Shown: one piece after another, positions 26,475-35,356 of the stretch | How positions within the stretch are numbered: position 1 is the first letter of the stretch | Layout of the letters: each line of letters starts with the position of its first letter | From: Winogradskyella eximia | GTDB lineage: Bacteria; Bacteroidota; Bacteroidia; Flavobacteriales; Flavobacteriaceae | Reading direction: 5' to 3' | DNA: 64,000 nucleotides | NCBI RefSeq assembly: GCF_003386165.1 | Contig: NZ_QRDV01000005.1 | Coordinates: 186,001 to 250,000, forward strand | Notes under the pieces: model-generated | Seen by the model: only the letters and a program-made list of their open reading frames with translations | What the model was told of the DNA's origin: nothing | The model's database searches: none | Program-made: the position numbers and the translations under genes

Positions 26475-28085
26475 TTACAGCTTTATAATTTTTTTCTCTA
26501 TTGTATGCTGCTTATTCTTGAAGACTAAAATGTATTCTCCAGACGCCATACTAGCTAAATCTAGAGCTATTTCTTTTAAACCAATAGATTTTTCAATCAC
26601 TATTGATTTTACCTTTTTACCTAAAAGATTATAAACTTCTAAAGTGTTCTGCTGAGTATTAGGAATGAATACTTCAATAGAAAAAATACCATTAGAAGGG
26701 TTTGGATAAATTTTTAAATTGTAAATATTATTCGGGTTAAGAGCTACTTCATCTATACTTAAAGTCGATTTATTAATAAAGACTTTAAACGCCAAACTAC
26801 TCGCACTACTCTGCGTACCATTATTAATGAAAAATATATTTTCTTGGGTACTTTCAATACCACCAAAAATATAGCCTACAAGTGTAATGCCTTCTTGTAA
26901 ATTATTAATATCTACTATTTCGTTTGTTAGATAATTTAAGTTGTTATTCAATGGAATAAACTCTGAACCAGAACCTAAAAAAGTAAGCATTTCTATACCT
27001 AAACTACTTTCTGTCATTGAGCCATCACTAAACCTAGACACTTTACTAATGGTTTTTACAAATGGCACATTATCATCTTGAATAAGGTTGTCATTTGCAT
27101 CTAATTTGTATTGGCTCATACCACCAAAAAATAAAGTGTGCATTACATTATTTGACGTATCGTAAATAGGCACTTTAGCGCTATGATATTGACTTAAATA
27201 TTGATTGAATGTATTATTAACAGTATATCCTGAAGCTGTTATATCCACACTATTTAACCAAGGTAAATTTGCTGTATGTTGAAAAACACCACTAAACATA
27301 GTAAAACCAGATGTTCCATCAGGAAAAATCTGAGGTGCTAAATTATAATCTCTTCGGTGTAAATTATTAGTATCGTTTTGTGCAGAATAGTTTAATATTG
27401 AAAGATTTGTACCATCATCACTGATTTCAAAAGTTCTTATTTCATCGGTATAATTTTGAATGAATCCTGGACCATGATTTGGTCCTTGTGGATTGTATCT
27501 TCCTTCAAAATATTGTCCTCCACACAAATAAAACACATCATTTAAGAAACCCAAATGTCCACCTGTAACTGCCAAATTAGAATTTGAAATTTGTCTAAAA
27601 AAAGAAACGATGCTTGTGTTATTGATAACAGCATTTGCTAATCCATCGACATCAATAGCCGTTAATTTATCATAGGTTATATGGTCATTTTGTGTGGCAC
27701 TATAACCGTAACCACCTATAATATATAATGTATTTCCTCTTTGATAAAACTCTTGATTTGTGGATTGTAGTTGTTCAAAAAGCACTGTAGATAGCACATC
27801 AATAGACGTACTCCAAGTTTGGTTTGCAACAGGATCTATAACATACACACTTTTGTTATTATCATTTTCCTGAAAAGCAGCAAATGGTTGTCTTTGATGC
27901 AAACCATCAATTCTTCCTCCTAAGATTATCCATTTTCCATCGGAAGTTTTTCCCCATGAAAAAGAATGCACGTTTGGTGCATCTGTAATAGTTAATGGTT
28001 CTATTTGAACCGTAAATTGGTCTTGCGCAAACAAGTTGACACTTGCCAATAAAGAGAAAACGAGTACTAAAACCTTATGCTTCAT
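26475..28085 (-). CDS. Secreted kelch-like protein with T9SS type A sorting domain
   Basis: This protein has 536 residues from the ATG at 28085; the frame stays open 12 codons further upstream, but the signal peptide (HKVLVLVFSLLASVNLFAQ) sets this start. The body has repeated strand motifs with GG turns typical of kelch/beta-propeller blades (WIILGGRIDG, LYIIGGYGYS, FYLCGGQYFEG, LFFGGMSQY, VGYIFGGIES). The last 80 residues are a T9SS C-terminal domain (IYPNPSNGIFSIE...LEVYNLLGKKVKS, ending KKIIKL), so it is exported by the type 9 system. The function is unknown. Its promoter carries the redox-type site. Confidence 0.8.
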   Translation of the reverse strand: MKHKVLVLVFSLLASVNLFAQDQFTVQIEPLTITDAPNVHSFSWGKTSDGKWIILGGRIDGLHQRQPFAAFQENDNNKSVYVIDPVANQTWSTSIDVLSTVLFEQLQSTNQEFYQRGNTLYIIGGYGYSATQNDHITYDKLTAIDVDGLANAVINNTSIVSFFRQISNSNLAVTGGHLGFLNDVFYLCGGQYFEGRYNPQGPNHGPGFIQNYTDEIRTFEISDDGTNLSILNYSAQNDTNNLHRRDYNLAPQIFPDGTSGFTMFSGVFQHTANLPWLNSVDITASGYTVNNTFNQYLSQYHSAKVPIYDTSNNVMHTLFFGGMSQYKLDANDNLIQDDNVPFVKTISKVSRFSDGSMTESSLGIEMLTFLGSGSEFIPLNNNLNYLTNEIVDINNLQEGITLVGYIFGGIESTQENIFFINNGTQSSASSLAFKVFINKSTLSIDEVALNPNNIYNLKIYPNPSNGIFSIEVFIPNTQQNTLEVYNLLGKKVKSIVIEKSIGLKEIALDLASMASGEYILVFKNKQHTIEKKIIKL

Positions 28086-28103
28086 AATTAGATGATTGAG
28101 CAT

Positions 28104-28147
28104 TAAAGGTAGAACTAACAAAAAACAAATACTGTATCTAATGTTAC
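28104..28147 (-). promoter_or_regulatory. Crp/Fnr-type site and -7 box, promoter of the kelch-like protein
   Basis: GTATC-TAAT-GTTAC (28134-28147; one half-site mismatch) lies 22 nt from TACCTTTA (28104-28111, minus strand), one change from TAnnTTTG. The ATG is at 28085, giving a leader of about 15 nt. Confidence 0.65.
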
Positions 28148-28153
28148 ATTAGC

Positions 28154-29275
28154 TTAATTCGTCTTCTTATAACTCCAAACTGCTAATCCATTCATTACAA
28201 AAGCATAAAGGGCTGTTTTTAATAACTGTGGAAGAATATCGTTAAAACCAGAACCTTTTAGCATCACCATACGCATGACTTCTACAAAATATCTTATTGG
28301 GTTAAATTCGGTAAGGGTTTGTGCCCATTTTGGCATACTTTCTATTGGTGTAAATAAACCACTCATTAAAATAAAAATGACTGTAAAAAACCACGCAATA
28401 AACATAGCTTGTTGTTGTGTATCTGTAAAATTAGAAATGAATAAACCGATTCCTAAAATGACCAGAATATAAATTGAAGTGTATAAATACATTAGCGGTA
28501 AACTCCCTAGCATTGGAACATTAAATATGACTTTGGCTAAAATTAATCCAACCGTTAATAAGCCCATTCCTATGACCCAAAACGGAAAAAGTTTCCCAAT
28601 AATAAACTGGCTCTTTTTAATTGGTGTGACGTTAATTTGTTCTAGAGTACCAATTTCTTTTTCGCGGACAATATTCATTCCTGAAAGGAAGAGCGTAATC
28701 ATGGTGACTAGTAAAACCAATATACCAGGAACCATAAAGGTTTTATAATTTAAAGTTTTATTATACCAAAACAATGGAATAGTCTCTATAGTAATTGGTT
28801 GTATTTGTTTATCTGAAACTTGTGACAAATCAACCTTTATGTTCTGATTAAAGCGTTGCACAATTTGTGTGACATATACATTTTCAACACCTGCTGCTGC
28901 ACCATCAATTGCATTTATAGTTACGCCTAAGCTGTTCTGTTTTTCTTTTTGTAAATCGCGTTCAAAATAGTGTGGAATTTGTAAAAGCACATCTACCTCA
29001 CCTTTCAACATCGAAGCACTTGCTAAAGCTTCCGAAGGAAAATCAGTTAATACATTAAAGTAAGTAGATGCATTAAATTTTTCAACTAATGCTCTAGATG
29101 TTGATGAGTGATCGTTATCGATATAACCAAACTTGATATTTTTGACTTCAAATGTAGCTGCATTAGATAATATAACGAGTTGTAATAATGGTAAAACAAA
29201 AATGATAGGAAGCATGCCTTTATTTCTAAAGATTTGCTTGAACTCCTTTTGTATGATGTATAGTATTGTTTTCAT
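28154..29275 (-). CDS. ABC-2 type transporter permease (YbhS/YbhR-like), second subunit
   Basis: This protein has 373 residues from the ATG at 29275; a GTG four codons upstream is less likely. The layout is one N-terminal TM after MKTILYIIQKEFKQIFRNKG, a large extracytoplasmic domain to about residue 170, then five C-terminal TMs. It carries the ABC-2 signature MNIVREKEIGTLEQINVTPI and the late GLFTPIESMPKWAQTLTEFNP. It is the last gene of the TetR-controlled export operon and pairs with the related permease just upstream. Confidence 0.9.
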   Translation of the reverse strand: MKTILYIIQKEFKQIFRNKGMLPIIFVLPLLQLVILSNAATFEVKNIKFGYIDNDHSSTSRALVEKFNASTYFNVLTDFPSEALASASMLKGEVDVLLQIPHYFERDLQKEKQNSLGVTINAIDGAAAGVENVYVTQIVQRFNQNIKVDLSQVSDKQIQPITIETIPLFWYNKTLNYKTFMVPGILVLLVTMITLFLSGMNIVREKEIGTLEQINVTPIKKSQFIIGKLFPFWVIGMGLLTVGLILAKVIFNVPMLGSLPLMYLYTSIYILVILGIGLFISNFTDTQQQAMFIAWFFTVIFILMSGLFTPIESMPKWAQTLTEFNPIRYFVEVMRMVMLKGSGFNDILPQLLKTALYAFVMNGLAVWSYKKTN

Positions 29276-29285
29276 ATTATTTCCC

Positions 29286-29374
29286 ACCTTTCGGCTCCGC
29301 TCAAGATAAACTTCAGCAGGAATCTTTATTTAAATATCATTTTTAATAAACGTCTCGACTGCGCTCGACGAGAC
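29286..29374. repeat. Flavobacterial intergenic repeat fragments between the two permease genes
   Basis: Two related motifs occur here: TTTCGGCTCCGCTCAAG near 29288 and the hairpin-forming GTCTCGA-CTGCGCTCG-ACGAGAC at 29352-29374. The core CTCGACTGCGCTCGA recurs at 31266-31281. These G+C-rich palindromes stand out from the AT-rich background. Confidence 0.65.
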
Positions 29375-29386
29375 AACTTTACTCTT

Positions 29387-30493
29387 TCACTCCAATCTAA
29401 TTTTATATTTCTTTACACTTAATCCCATAAAAAAGATCGTCATTCCTACTAAAATCAAGGTTTCTTTCCATAGATATTGTAACCCTACTCCTTTTAGCAT
29501 AATCCCTTTTATTATGATAATAAACCATTTTGCAGGAATGATGTTACTAATCACTTGCAATGGTATTGGCATGCTTGAGATTGGGAAAATAAAGCCTGAT
29601 AAAAGAATTACTGGTAACATTAATCCCATTAAAGAAATCATCATTGCTGTTTGCTGTGTTGCAGAAATTGTTGAGATTAAAATACCTAAAGCTAATGCTG
29701 TGATTATGAATAATACGCTTTCAAAACCTAATAAAAACAAGTTTCCTTGGACTGGCATTTTAAATATAAATATGCTCAAAACTACAATGACGATTGCATT
29801 TATAATAGACAGAAAAATATACGGAAACACTTTACCAACAATAACCTGAATTGGTTTTATTGGTGATACTAGAAGGATTTCCATGGTGCCTAACTCCTTT
29901 TCTCTTGTAATAGAAATTGAAGTCATCATTGCAGAAACTAACATTAAAATGATAGTCATTACACCAGGAACAAACATGTACACACTTTTTAATTCTGGAT
30001 TATAAACCATTCTGGTTTGTGGTACAATTTGATAGGCGATTGTGATGTCTTCATTCAATCCTTTTTGATATTGTTGAAGAATCGCATTGACATAATTACT
30101 TATTGTATTTGCAGTATTAGGATCTGTAGCATCTGTAATAATCTGTATAGTAGCTTTATTATCTTTGATTAGTTTTTTACTAAAACCTTCTTCGAAATTT
30201 AAAACTGCTTTTACTTTTCCTTTTTTGAAAATAATTTCAATATCTGATTCTCTATCAATAAATTGATTGATACTAAAGTATTTTGAAGCTGAAATTTTAT
30301 TAATAATTTCTTTTGTTGTTGCGTCTTTTGAATGGTCTAAAACAGCAATATCTACATTGTTTATTTCATTGGTAATCGCGAAACCAAATAGCATAATTTG
30401 TGCTATTGGCATTCCGAATAGAATAAACAATGAGCGTCTATCTCTAAAAATGTGAAAGAATTCTTTTTTTATGAAACCTATGAATCTTTTCAT
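29387..30493 (-). CDS. ABC-2 type transporter permease (YbhS/YbhR-like), first subunit
   Basis: This 368-residue protein opens with MKRFIGFIKKEFFHIFRDRRS and has the same topology as its neighbour: one TM, a large periplasmic domain, five TMs. It carries SISITREKELGTMEILLVSPI and the late GFIFPISSMPIPLQVISNIIP. It is paralogous to the second permease, so the two probably form a heterodimer. The start overlaps the ATPase gene by 4 nt (ATGA), which couples their translation. Confidence 0.9.
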   Translation of the reverse strand: MKRFIGFIKKEFFHIFRDRRSLFILFGMPIAQIMLFGFAITNEINNVDIAVLDHSKDATTKEIINKISASKYFSINQFIDRESDIEIIFKKGKVKAVLNFEEGFSKKLIKDNKATIQIITDATDPNTANTISNYVNAILQQYQKGLNEDITIAYQIVPQTRMVYNPELKSVYMFVPGVMTIILMLVSAMMTSISITREKELGTMEILLVSPIKPIQVIVGKVFPYIFLSIINAIVIVVLSIFIFKMPVQGNLFLLGFESVLFIITALALGILISTISATQQTAMMISLMGLMLPVILLSGFIFPISSMPIPLQVISNIIPAKWFIIIIKGIMLKGVGLQYLWKETLILVGMTIFFMGLSVKKYKIRLE

Positions 30494-31218
30494 CCTCTTG
30501 CTAGTTTTAAAAACACATCGTTCATATTTGCAACGTTAAATTGTTGCTTAAGCTTTTTAGGTGTATCTAAAGCTTCTATTTTTCCGTTTACCATTATAGA
30601 CACGCGGTCGCAATACTCAGCTTCATCCATATAATGTGTGGTTACAAAAACGGTTGTGCCTTGATTAGCTGCTTTGTAAATCATTTCCCAAAACTGACGT
30701 CTCGTTATGGGATCGACTCCACCTGTTGGCTCATCTAAAAACACAATCTTAGGATCGTGAAGCAAAGACACCGAAAAGGATAGTTTTTGTTTCCAGCCTA
30801 ATGGTAAAGAACCTACTAATTTACTAGCCACCTTTTCTAGTCCTAACTCTTCTATTAATACAGCAGATTTCTCTTTGATACTTTTTCTTGACAAACCATA
30901 AATTCCACCAAAGAATGTAATGTTTTCTTTAACCGTTAAATCGTCATATAAAGCAAATTTCTGACTCATATAACCAATGTTCTTCTTGATATCTTCTGCA
31001 TTAGTAAACACATCAAATCCTGCTACTTTAGCAGCTCCAGAAGTAGGTTTTGAAATACCAATCAGCATTTTCATGGCTGTAGTTTTCCCTGCTCCATTTG
31101 CTCCCAAAAAGCCAAATATTTCTCCTTTTTTAACATCAAAAGAAATAGCGTTTACTGCTGTAAAATCACCAAACATTTTGGTTAGGTTTTGAGCTTCTAT
31201 GACGTTCTTTTTGTTCAT
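30490..31218 (-). CDS. ABC transporter ATP-binding protein, second
   Basis: This 242-residue nucleotide-binding domain has Walker A GANGAGKTTAMKM, an atypical signature region (LVGSLPLGWKQKLSFSVSLL, in place of LSGGQ), Walker B KIVFLDEPTGGVDP and the His switch VTTHYMDEAEYCD. The signature change is common in the second NBD of YbhF-type exporters. In E. coli the two NBDs are fused in YbhF; here they are separate genes. The end overlaps the permease start by 4 nt. Confidence 0.9.
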   Translation of the reverse strand: MNKKNVIEAQNLTKMFGDFTAVNAISFDVKKGEIFGFLGANGAGKTTAMKMLIGISKPTSGAAKVAGFDVFTNAEDIKKNIGYMSQKFALYDDLTVKENITFFGGIYGLSRKSIKEKSAVLIEELGLEKVASKLVGSLPLGWKQKLSFSVSLLHDPKIVFLDEPTGGVDPITRRQFWEMIYKAANQGTTVFVTTHYMDEAEYCDRVSIMVNGKIEALDTPKKLKQQFNVANMNDVFLKLARG

Positions 31219-31230
31219 TTAGTTCTTTTT

Positions 31231-31288
31231 TGTCTCATCAAGCGCAGTCGAGATGTCTTATTAGTTCTCGACTGCGCTCGAACAGACA
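31231..31288. repeat. Hairpin repeat between the two ATPase genes
   Basis: Two 23-nt arms, TGTCTCATCAAGCGCAGTCG... and its near inverse ...CGACTGCGCTCGAACAGACA, pair at 19 of 23 positions around a 12-nt loop. The core is shared with 29352-29374. The element fills the whole 71-nt gap and would fold in the operon mRNA. Confidence 0.75.
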
Positions 31289-31289
31289 T

Positions 31290-32192
31290 TTATTTAGCTA
31301 ATTCCATAAAAGTATCTTCAATGGTTGGTAATGTTTTTTCGATTTCTATATCGGATAAATTTTCTGATTCTAAATATTGAATTAAATCTTCTCGTTCAAA
31401 ATCTGCTCTCTTATCAGTATAATGCACAAACTCACCAAAAGGATACACACTATGATTGTGTTCGTAAGCCTTTAAACTATTAATGAGTTGGTACGTATTA
31501 TTTGCACGAACGTTAAAAATAGGTTTTGGATAATGCTTTACAATGGCTTGAGGTGTATCTATCTGTAAAATTTTACCATCTTGAATCAATGCAATTCTGT
31601 CACACAAAGCAGCTTCATCCATATATGGTGTAGATACTAAAATGGTAATACCTTTTTGTTGCAAACGTTTAAGCATGTCCCAAAATTCTTTTCTCGACAC
31701 TGGGTCCACTCCTGTTGTTGGCTCATCTAAAAACAACACTTTTGGTTTATGAATTAAAGCACAGCATAAAGCTAGTTTTTGCTTCATTCCGCCAGATAGT
31801 TTTCCTGCACGACGGTTTTTAAAAGGTTCAATTTGAACATAAATCTCTTTTATTAAATCGTAGTTTTCTTCTATGGTTGTTCCGAAAATAGTCGCGAAGA
31901 AATTTAAATTTTCTTCAATGGTTAAATCTTGATAAAGCGAAAACTTCCCTGGCATATAGCCAACATTATTCCGAATCTTTTTATAGTCTATAACAACATC
32001 AAAATCAGCAACCGTTGCAGAACCTTCATTAGCAATTAAGAGCGTTGTTAAAATCCTAAATAACGTTGTTTTACCTGCGCCATCAGGACCAATAAGTCCA
32101 AAAAGCTCACCCTCTTTCACATTAAAAGAAATGTTCTCTAAAGCTTTTACACTTTTGTAAGATTTTGATATGTTAGAAACTGTGATACTCAT
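31290..32192 (-). CDS. ABC transporter ATP-binding protein, first
   Basis: This protein has 300 residues from the ATG at 32192, which overlaps the adaptor stop as ATGA; the frame is open six codons further upstream. It shows Walker A GPDGAGKTTLFR, signature LSGGMKQKLALC, Walker B KVLFLDEPTTGVDP and the switch VSTPYMDEAALCD, in which Pro replaces the usual switch His position (T-P-Y). A C-terminal extension of about 80 residues follows the NBD. It pairs with the next ATPase. Confidence 0.9.
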   Translation of the reverse strand: MSITVSNISKSYKSVKALENISFNVKEGELFGLIGPDGAGKTTLFRILTTLLIANEGSATVADFDVVIDYKKIRNNVGYMPGKFSLYQDLTIEENLNFFATIFGTTIEENYDLIKEIYVQIEPFKNRRAGKLSGGMKQKLALCCALIHKPKVLFLDEPTTGVDPVSRKEFWDMLKRLQQKGITILVSTPYMDEAALCDRIALIQDGKILQIDTPQAIVKHYPKPIFNVRANNTYQLINSLKAYEHNHSVYPFGEFVHYTDKRADFEREDLIQYLESENLSDIEIEKTLPTIEDTFMELAK

Positions 32193-33085
32193 TCTGCAGT
32201 ATTTAGCCATAGTTCTGCAGGCATTCCAATTTTTAGGCTTCCATCATTTTTAACGTCCACTTTTACAGCATAAACTAATGCCACACGTTCTTCTTTGGTT
32301 TGAATTATTTTTGGCGTGAATTCAGCTTCAGAAGCAATCCAACTAATCTTACCTTTATAAGATTTCATAGAATCTGCATTATCGATTTTCACAGTTACCT
32401 CTTGTCCTATTTTAATATTCGCTAATTGTGTTTCACTGATGTAAACTCTTAATTGCATCGTTGTTAAATCGGCAATTTTATACAACGGTTTTCCAAAAGC
32501 CGTAATTTCATTTGGTTCTGCGTATTTGGTTAAAACGGTTCCGTATAATGGGTTTACAATTTTACTTTTCTGGATTTGGTCGTCAATTTGTTTTAACTGT
32601 ACATCTATGGATTTTAATTCATTTACAACTGGTGCGTTTTGAATTTCAACACTTCTAATTTGATTTCTAATCACATCGATTTCGCCGGAAACATCATCTA
32701 ATTGTTTTTGTGTTCCTGCGTTGTCCTTAATAAGATTTTGTACCCGTGTTTTATTTGTATTTGCAGTTTTCAGCTTTGCATTTAACACATTAATTTGTGA
32801 CAAAACACCTTTAGATTTTGAAGCTATTACAGCTTTGAAAATGGCCAACTGCTCACGTTTTAATGCTAACGGAACAGTATCGATATAGCCAATAAATTGC
32901 TCTTTTTGAAGCACATCTCCTTCATCAAGATTAAACTGCATCAGTTTTCCATTATTTTCTGCTGAAATGGTTATTTCTGTTGCTTCAAAATTTCCGTAAC
33001 CATCTGCTTTTCCGTTATCGTTTTCGCAAGAAAACATCGTAAAAAGTATGATCCCTAATCCTAATATATATTTGTCCTTTTTCAT
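32189..33085 (-). CDS. HlyD-family periplasmic adaptor lipoprotein (YbhG-like)
   Basis: This protein has 298 residues from the ATG at 33085. An upstream in-frame ATG at 33115 would overlap the TolC gene and spoil the lipoprotein signal, so it is rejected. The lipobox is ILFTMFSCEND. Lipoyl halves (EITISAENNGKLMQFNLDEGD; IVNPLYGTVLTKYAEPNE) flank a coiled-coil hairpin of about 90 residues. It connects the ABC exporter to the TolC protein encoded just upstream. Confidence 0.88.
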   Translation of the reverse strand: MKKDKYILGLGIILFTMFSCENDNGKADGYGNFEATEITISAENNGKLMQFNLDEGDVLQKEQFIGYIDTVPLALKREQLAIFKAVIASKSKGVLSQINVLNAKLKTANTNKTRVQNLIKDNAGTQKQLDDVSGEIDVIRNQIRSVEIQNAPVVNELKSIDVQLKQIDDQIQKSKIVNPLYGTVLTKYAEPNEITAFGKPLYKIADLTTMQLRVYISETQLANIKIGQEVTVKIDNADSMKSYKGKISWIASEAEFTPKIIQTKEERVALVYAVKVDVKNDGSLKIGMPAELWLNTAE

Positions 33086-33095
33086 GTGTCTATTT

Positions 33096-34346
33096 CTATT
33101 CTCCTTTAATGACATTATAATTTGCTTTTGCTAGTTGCAACTGAATTTTATGTCTTACCAACGTGTTTTCATCTTCATATAAATTAGTAAGTTCTGTGAT
33201 ATATGCCGAAGATGTAATCACACCATTTTTAAGTTGTGAATCTGCCGATTTTAGCACGTCTTTTCTAAGATTAATTATTTCTAAATCTGAAGTAATAAAA
33301 GATTCAATTTTATCGATTTCTTTTTGTTGTTGATTTAGCGCAATGTTAGTATTGAGTTTAAAAATTTCGGTTTCATTCTCTATAAAATCTTTGTTGATAG
33401 CTAATGACTCTCTTTGCTTTTTGTTCGCGTTCGAATCGAAAATATTCCAATTCACTTTAATACCAACGGTATAAAATGTTTGAAACGAATTATCCAACAT
33501 ATTTAATCCTGGATTACCATAACCACCTGTTGCAAAACCAAGTAATTTAGGTGCGTTTTGTTTAGATAAAAGGTTTTCTGAATTTTCAATTTCTTCTTTT
33601 TTAAGTTGAAACAATTCTAGTTCTGGTCTTGCTATTTCTGTTTGTAACTGTGTTACTGTAAGTGAATTTTGAAATATTGTTGAAGTATTTAATGGCTGAC
33701 TTATTAAACTAGATAACGTTTCGATAAGGGTTGCTTTGTTGCTTTCTAATGCGTTGAATTGTTGGCGTATTTTTAATAATTCAGCCTCCAAAATTTTATC
33801 TGAAGTTGGTAAAATAACACCATACTTAATTCCTGATTGTACTTCTTTAAGTTTGGCTTCTAATTGCGTTTTTTTTGCTTTTAATAATAATTGAGATTCT
33901 TGCGCTAACAACACAGAAAAATAGAGTTGATTAATTTGCTGTTTAAGTTGGTATAAACTGACTTCGACTTGTTTTTGTTTTGTTTTTAATTGCGCAGATT
34001 TTAAATCTAAAGAAGCCTCTGTTGCTCCTCCATTATAAATGAGCTGATTTACAGAAACAGTTGCACGATATTGGTCTTTGTTTAAGGGTTCGATTCCTGA
34101 CATTGCTAGAGGAAATTCAATCACATCAGACTGATACGTCGCTTGCGCATCTAAACTTAACTGTGGTAATTTTGAAGTAGCAATAACTTCTGCATCCAGT
34201 TTGTTTTGCGCATCTAAAAGTTTTGACTGTTTTGCTAACGGATAATTTTCTGTCACTAATTGGTAACATTCCTCTAACGTAATGCTTTTTTGCGCAACAC
34301 TTGACCATCCAATTAAGAGTAATAAGATAAGGACTAACTGTTTCAT
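33096..34346 (-). CDS. TolC family outer-membrane protein of the ABC export operon
   Basis: This 416-residue protein has a signal peptide (MKQLVLILLLLIGWSSVAQ), LEECYQLVTENYPLAKQSK at the first helix, and two coiled-coil halves with barrel strands such as LSLDAQATYQSDV and YTVGIKVNWNIFDS. It starts 1 nt after the TetR regulator gene and precedes the adaptor by 10 nt, so it completes the tripartite exporter. Confidence 0.9.
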   Translation of the reverse strand: MKQLVLILLLLIGWSSVAQKSITLEECYQLVTENYPLAKQSKLLDAQNKLDAEVIATSKLPQLSLDAQATYQSDVIEFPLAMSGIEPLNKDQYRATVSVNQLIYNGGATEASLDLKSAQLKTKQKQVEVSLYQLKQQINQLYFSVLLAQESQLLLKAKKTQLEAKLKEVQSGIKYGVILPTSDKILEAELLKIRQQFNALESNKATLIETLSSLISQPLNTSTIFQNSLTVTQLQTEIARPELELFQLKKEEIENSENLLSKQNAPKLLGFATGGYGNPGLNMLDNSFQTFYTVGIKVNWNIFDSNANKKQRESLAINKDFIENETEIFKLNTNIALNQQQKEIDKIESFITSDLEIINLRKDVLKSADSQLKNGVITSSAYITELTNLYEDENTLVRHKIQLQLAKANYNVIKGE

Positions 34347-34347
34347 T

Positions 34348-34962
34348 TTAAGTATGCTTTATAGAATTAATAATAAAGTCGGCAACTTCTGTTTTGCGGT
34401 CTTCTATCAGTTGTTTGTAGGCGCTGTTATCTGTATTTGTAAATGCCATAAGCAACGGTTTTGCAACAAACGGAAAAATATTTAATGCCATAATATTGAT
34501 AAATAACTGTTCTGCACTAATCGGTTTTATAATGCCTTTTTCAACCTCTTGTTCTACTTGAACTTTAAATTTATCAAGGTTTAAAAAGTTTGGATTGTCT
34601 TTCAGTTTTATAATAAACTCTGGGTTTCTATTGAGTTCTTGAATGATAAAATTTGGTAAATAAGGATGCTCAGCTATAAACGAAATATAATTTGATGTAA
34701 AGTTTCTCACCTTGCTTTCAATAGATGCATCATCATTTAAAACCGCATTTAATTGAGGTGCTAATAGGCTAAACGCATTTTTAAAAACCGCCTCAAACAA
34801 CAACTGCTTACTTCTATAGTAATAATGCAGCATGGCTTTATTAATACCTGCTTTATCAGCTATTTCTTGCATGCGTGCACCATCCATTCCTTTAGATTGA
34901 AATATGCTTTTTGCAGCATCTAATATTTGTTTCTCTTTGTTTTCGTCTTTTGTTTTTTTCAT
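34348..34962 (-). CDS. TetR/AcrR family regulator of the ABC export operon
   Basis: This protein has 204 residues from the ATG at 34962 (MKKTKDENKEKQILDAAKS). The N-terminal TetR helix-turn-helix spans about residues 10-57 (DGARMQEIADKAGINKAMLHYYYRSK), followed by an all-helical ligand domain. A longer TTG-initiated frame from 34995 would run through the operator and is rejected. It is the first gene of a seven-gene operon and is likely autoregulatory through the palindrome 15 nt upstream. The layout recalls E. coli CecR with YbhGFSR. Confidence 0.9.
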   Translation of the reverse strand: MKKTKDENKEKQILDAAKSIFQSKGMDGARMQEIADKAGINKAMLHYYYRSKQLLFEAVFKNAFSLLAPQLNAVLNDDASIESKVRNFTSNYISFIAEHPYLPNFIIQELNRNPEFIIKLKDNPNFLNLDKFKVQVEQEVEKGIIKPISAEQLFINIMALNIFPFVAKPLLMAFTNTDNSAYKQLIEDRKTEVADFIINSIKHT

Positions 34963-34976
34963 TTCAACTACATGGT

Positions 34977-34992
34977 TTAACCAAATGGTTAA
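34977..34992. promoter_or_regulatory. TetR-type operator
   Basis: TTAACCA-AA-TGGTTAA is a perfect 7-2-7 palindrome located 15 nt upstream of the regulator start, where repressor binding would block transcription of the whole export operon. Confidence 0.65.
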
Positions 34993-35042
34993 CAAATTTA
35001 CAAAAAATAATTGAACAGTGTCCTGTTCGATTATTTTTTAAC

Positions 35043-35339
35043 TTATTTATTCATCTTTCGATAGATGTATTTAACTAAAACTAGTCCCATAATTCCACCT
35101 AAGGCAGAGACTATCATATTGATTACTAAACGAAAGGCATCAAAATCACCATTATTCATTATAGACCATGGATCAAATCCTAATCTTCCGAACGACTTTA
35201 TCAAAAAAATACTTCCAAATACTCCGATTAAAGTATTTCCTGTAAAGCCAAAGGAAAACTTTTTCTTTACATAACCAAAAACATTGGCACCAATAATTCC
35301 TATAAAAATACTAATTAAAGAAATTAATGTACCTGTCAT
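35043..35339 (-). CDS. Small membrane protein of the cydAB operon (GlsB/YeaQ-like)
   Basis: This 98-residue protein has three hydrophobic helices with Gly-rich faces (ISIFIGIIGANVFGYV, NTLIGVFGSIFLIKSFGRLG, INMIVSALGGIMGLVLVKYI). That pattern resembles the GlsB/YeaQ/YmgE transglycosylase-associated membrane proteins. It follows cydB by 17 nt on the same strand. It is longer than CydX-type subunits, so a role as a bd oxidase accessory is only a possibility. Confidence 0.6.
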   Translation of the reverse strand: MTGTLISLISIFIGIIGANVFGYVKKKFSFGFTGNTLIGVFGSIFLIKSFGRLGFDPWSIMNNGDFDAFRLVINMIVSALGGIMGLVLVKYIYRKMNK

Positions 35340-35356
35340 AACAATATCATTTAAAA

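Noticed and set aside
34963..34995. TTG-started longer TetR protein
   Set aside because: It would translate through the operator palindrome and adds residues absent before the usual TetR helix-turn-helix.
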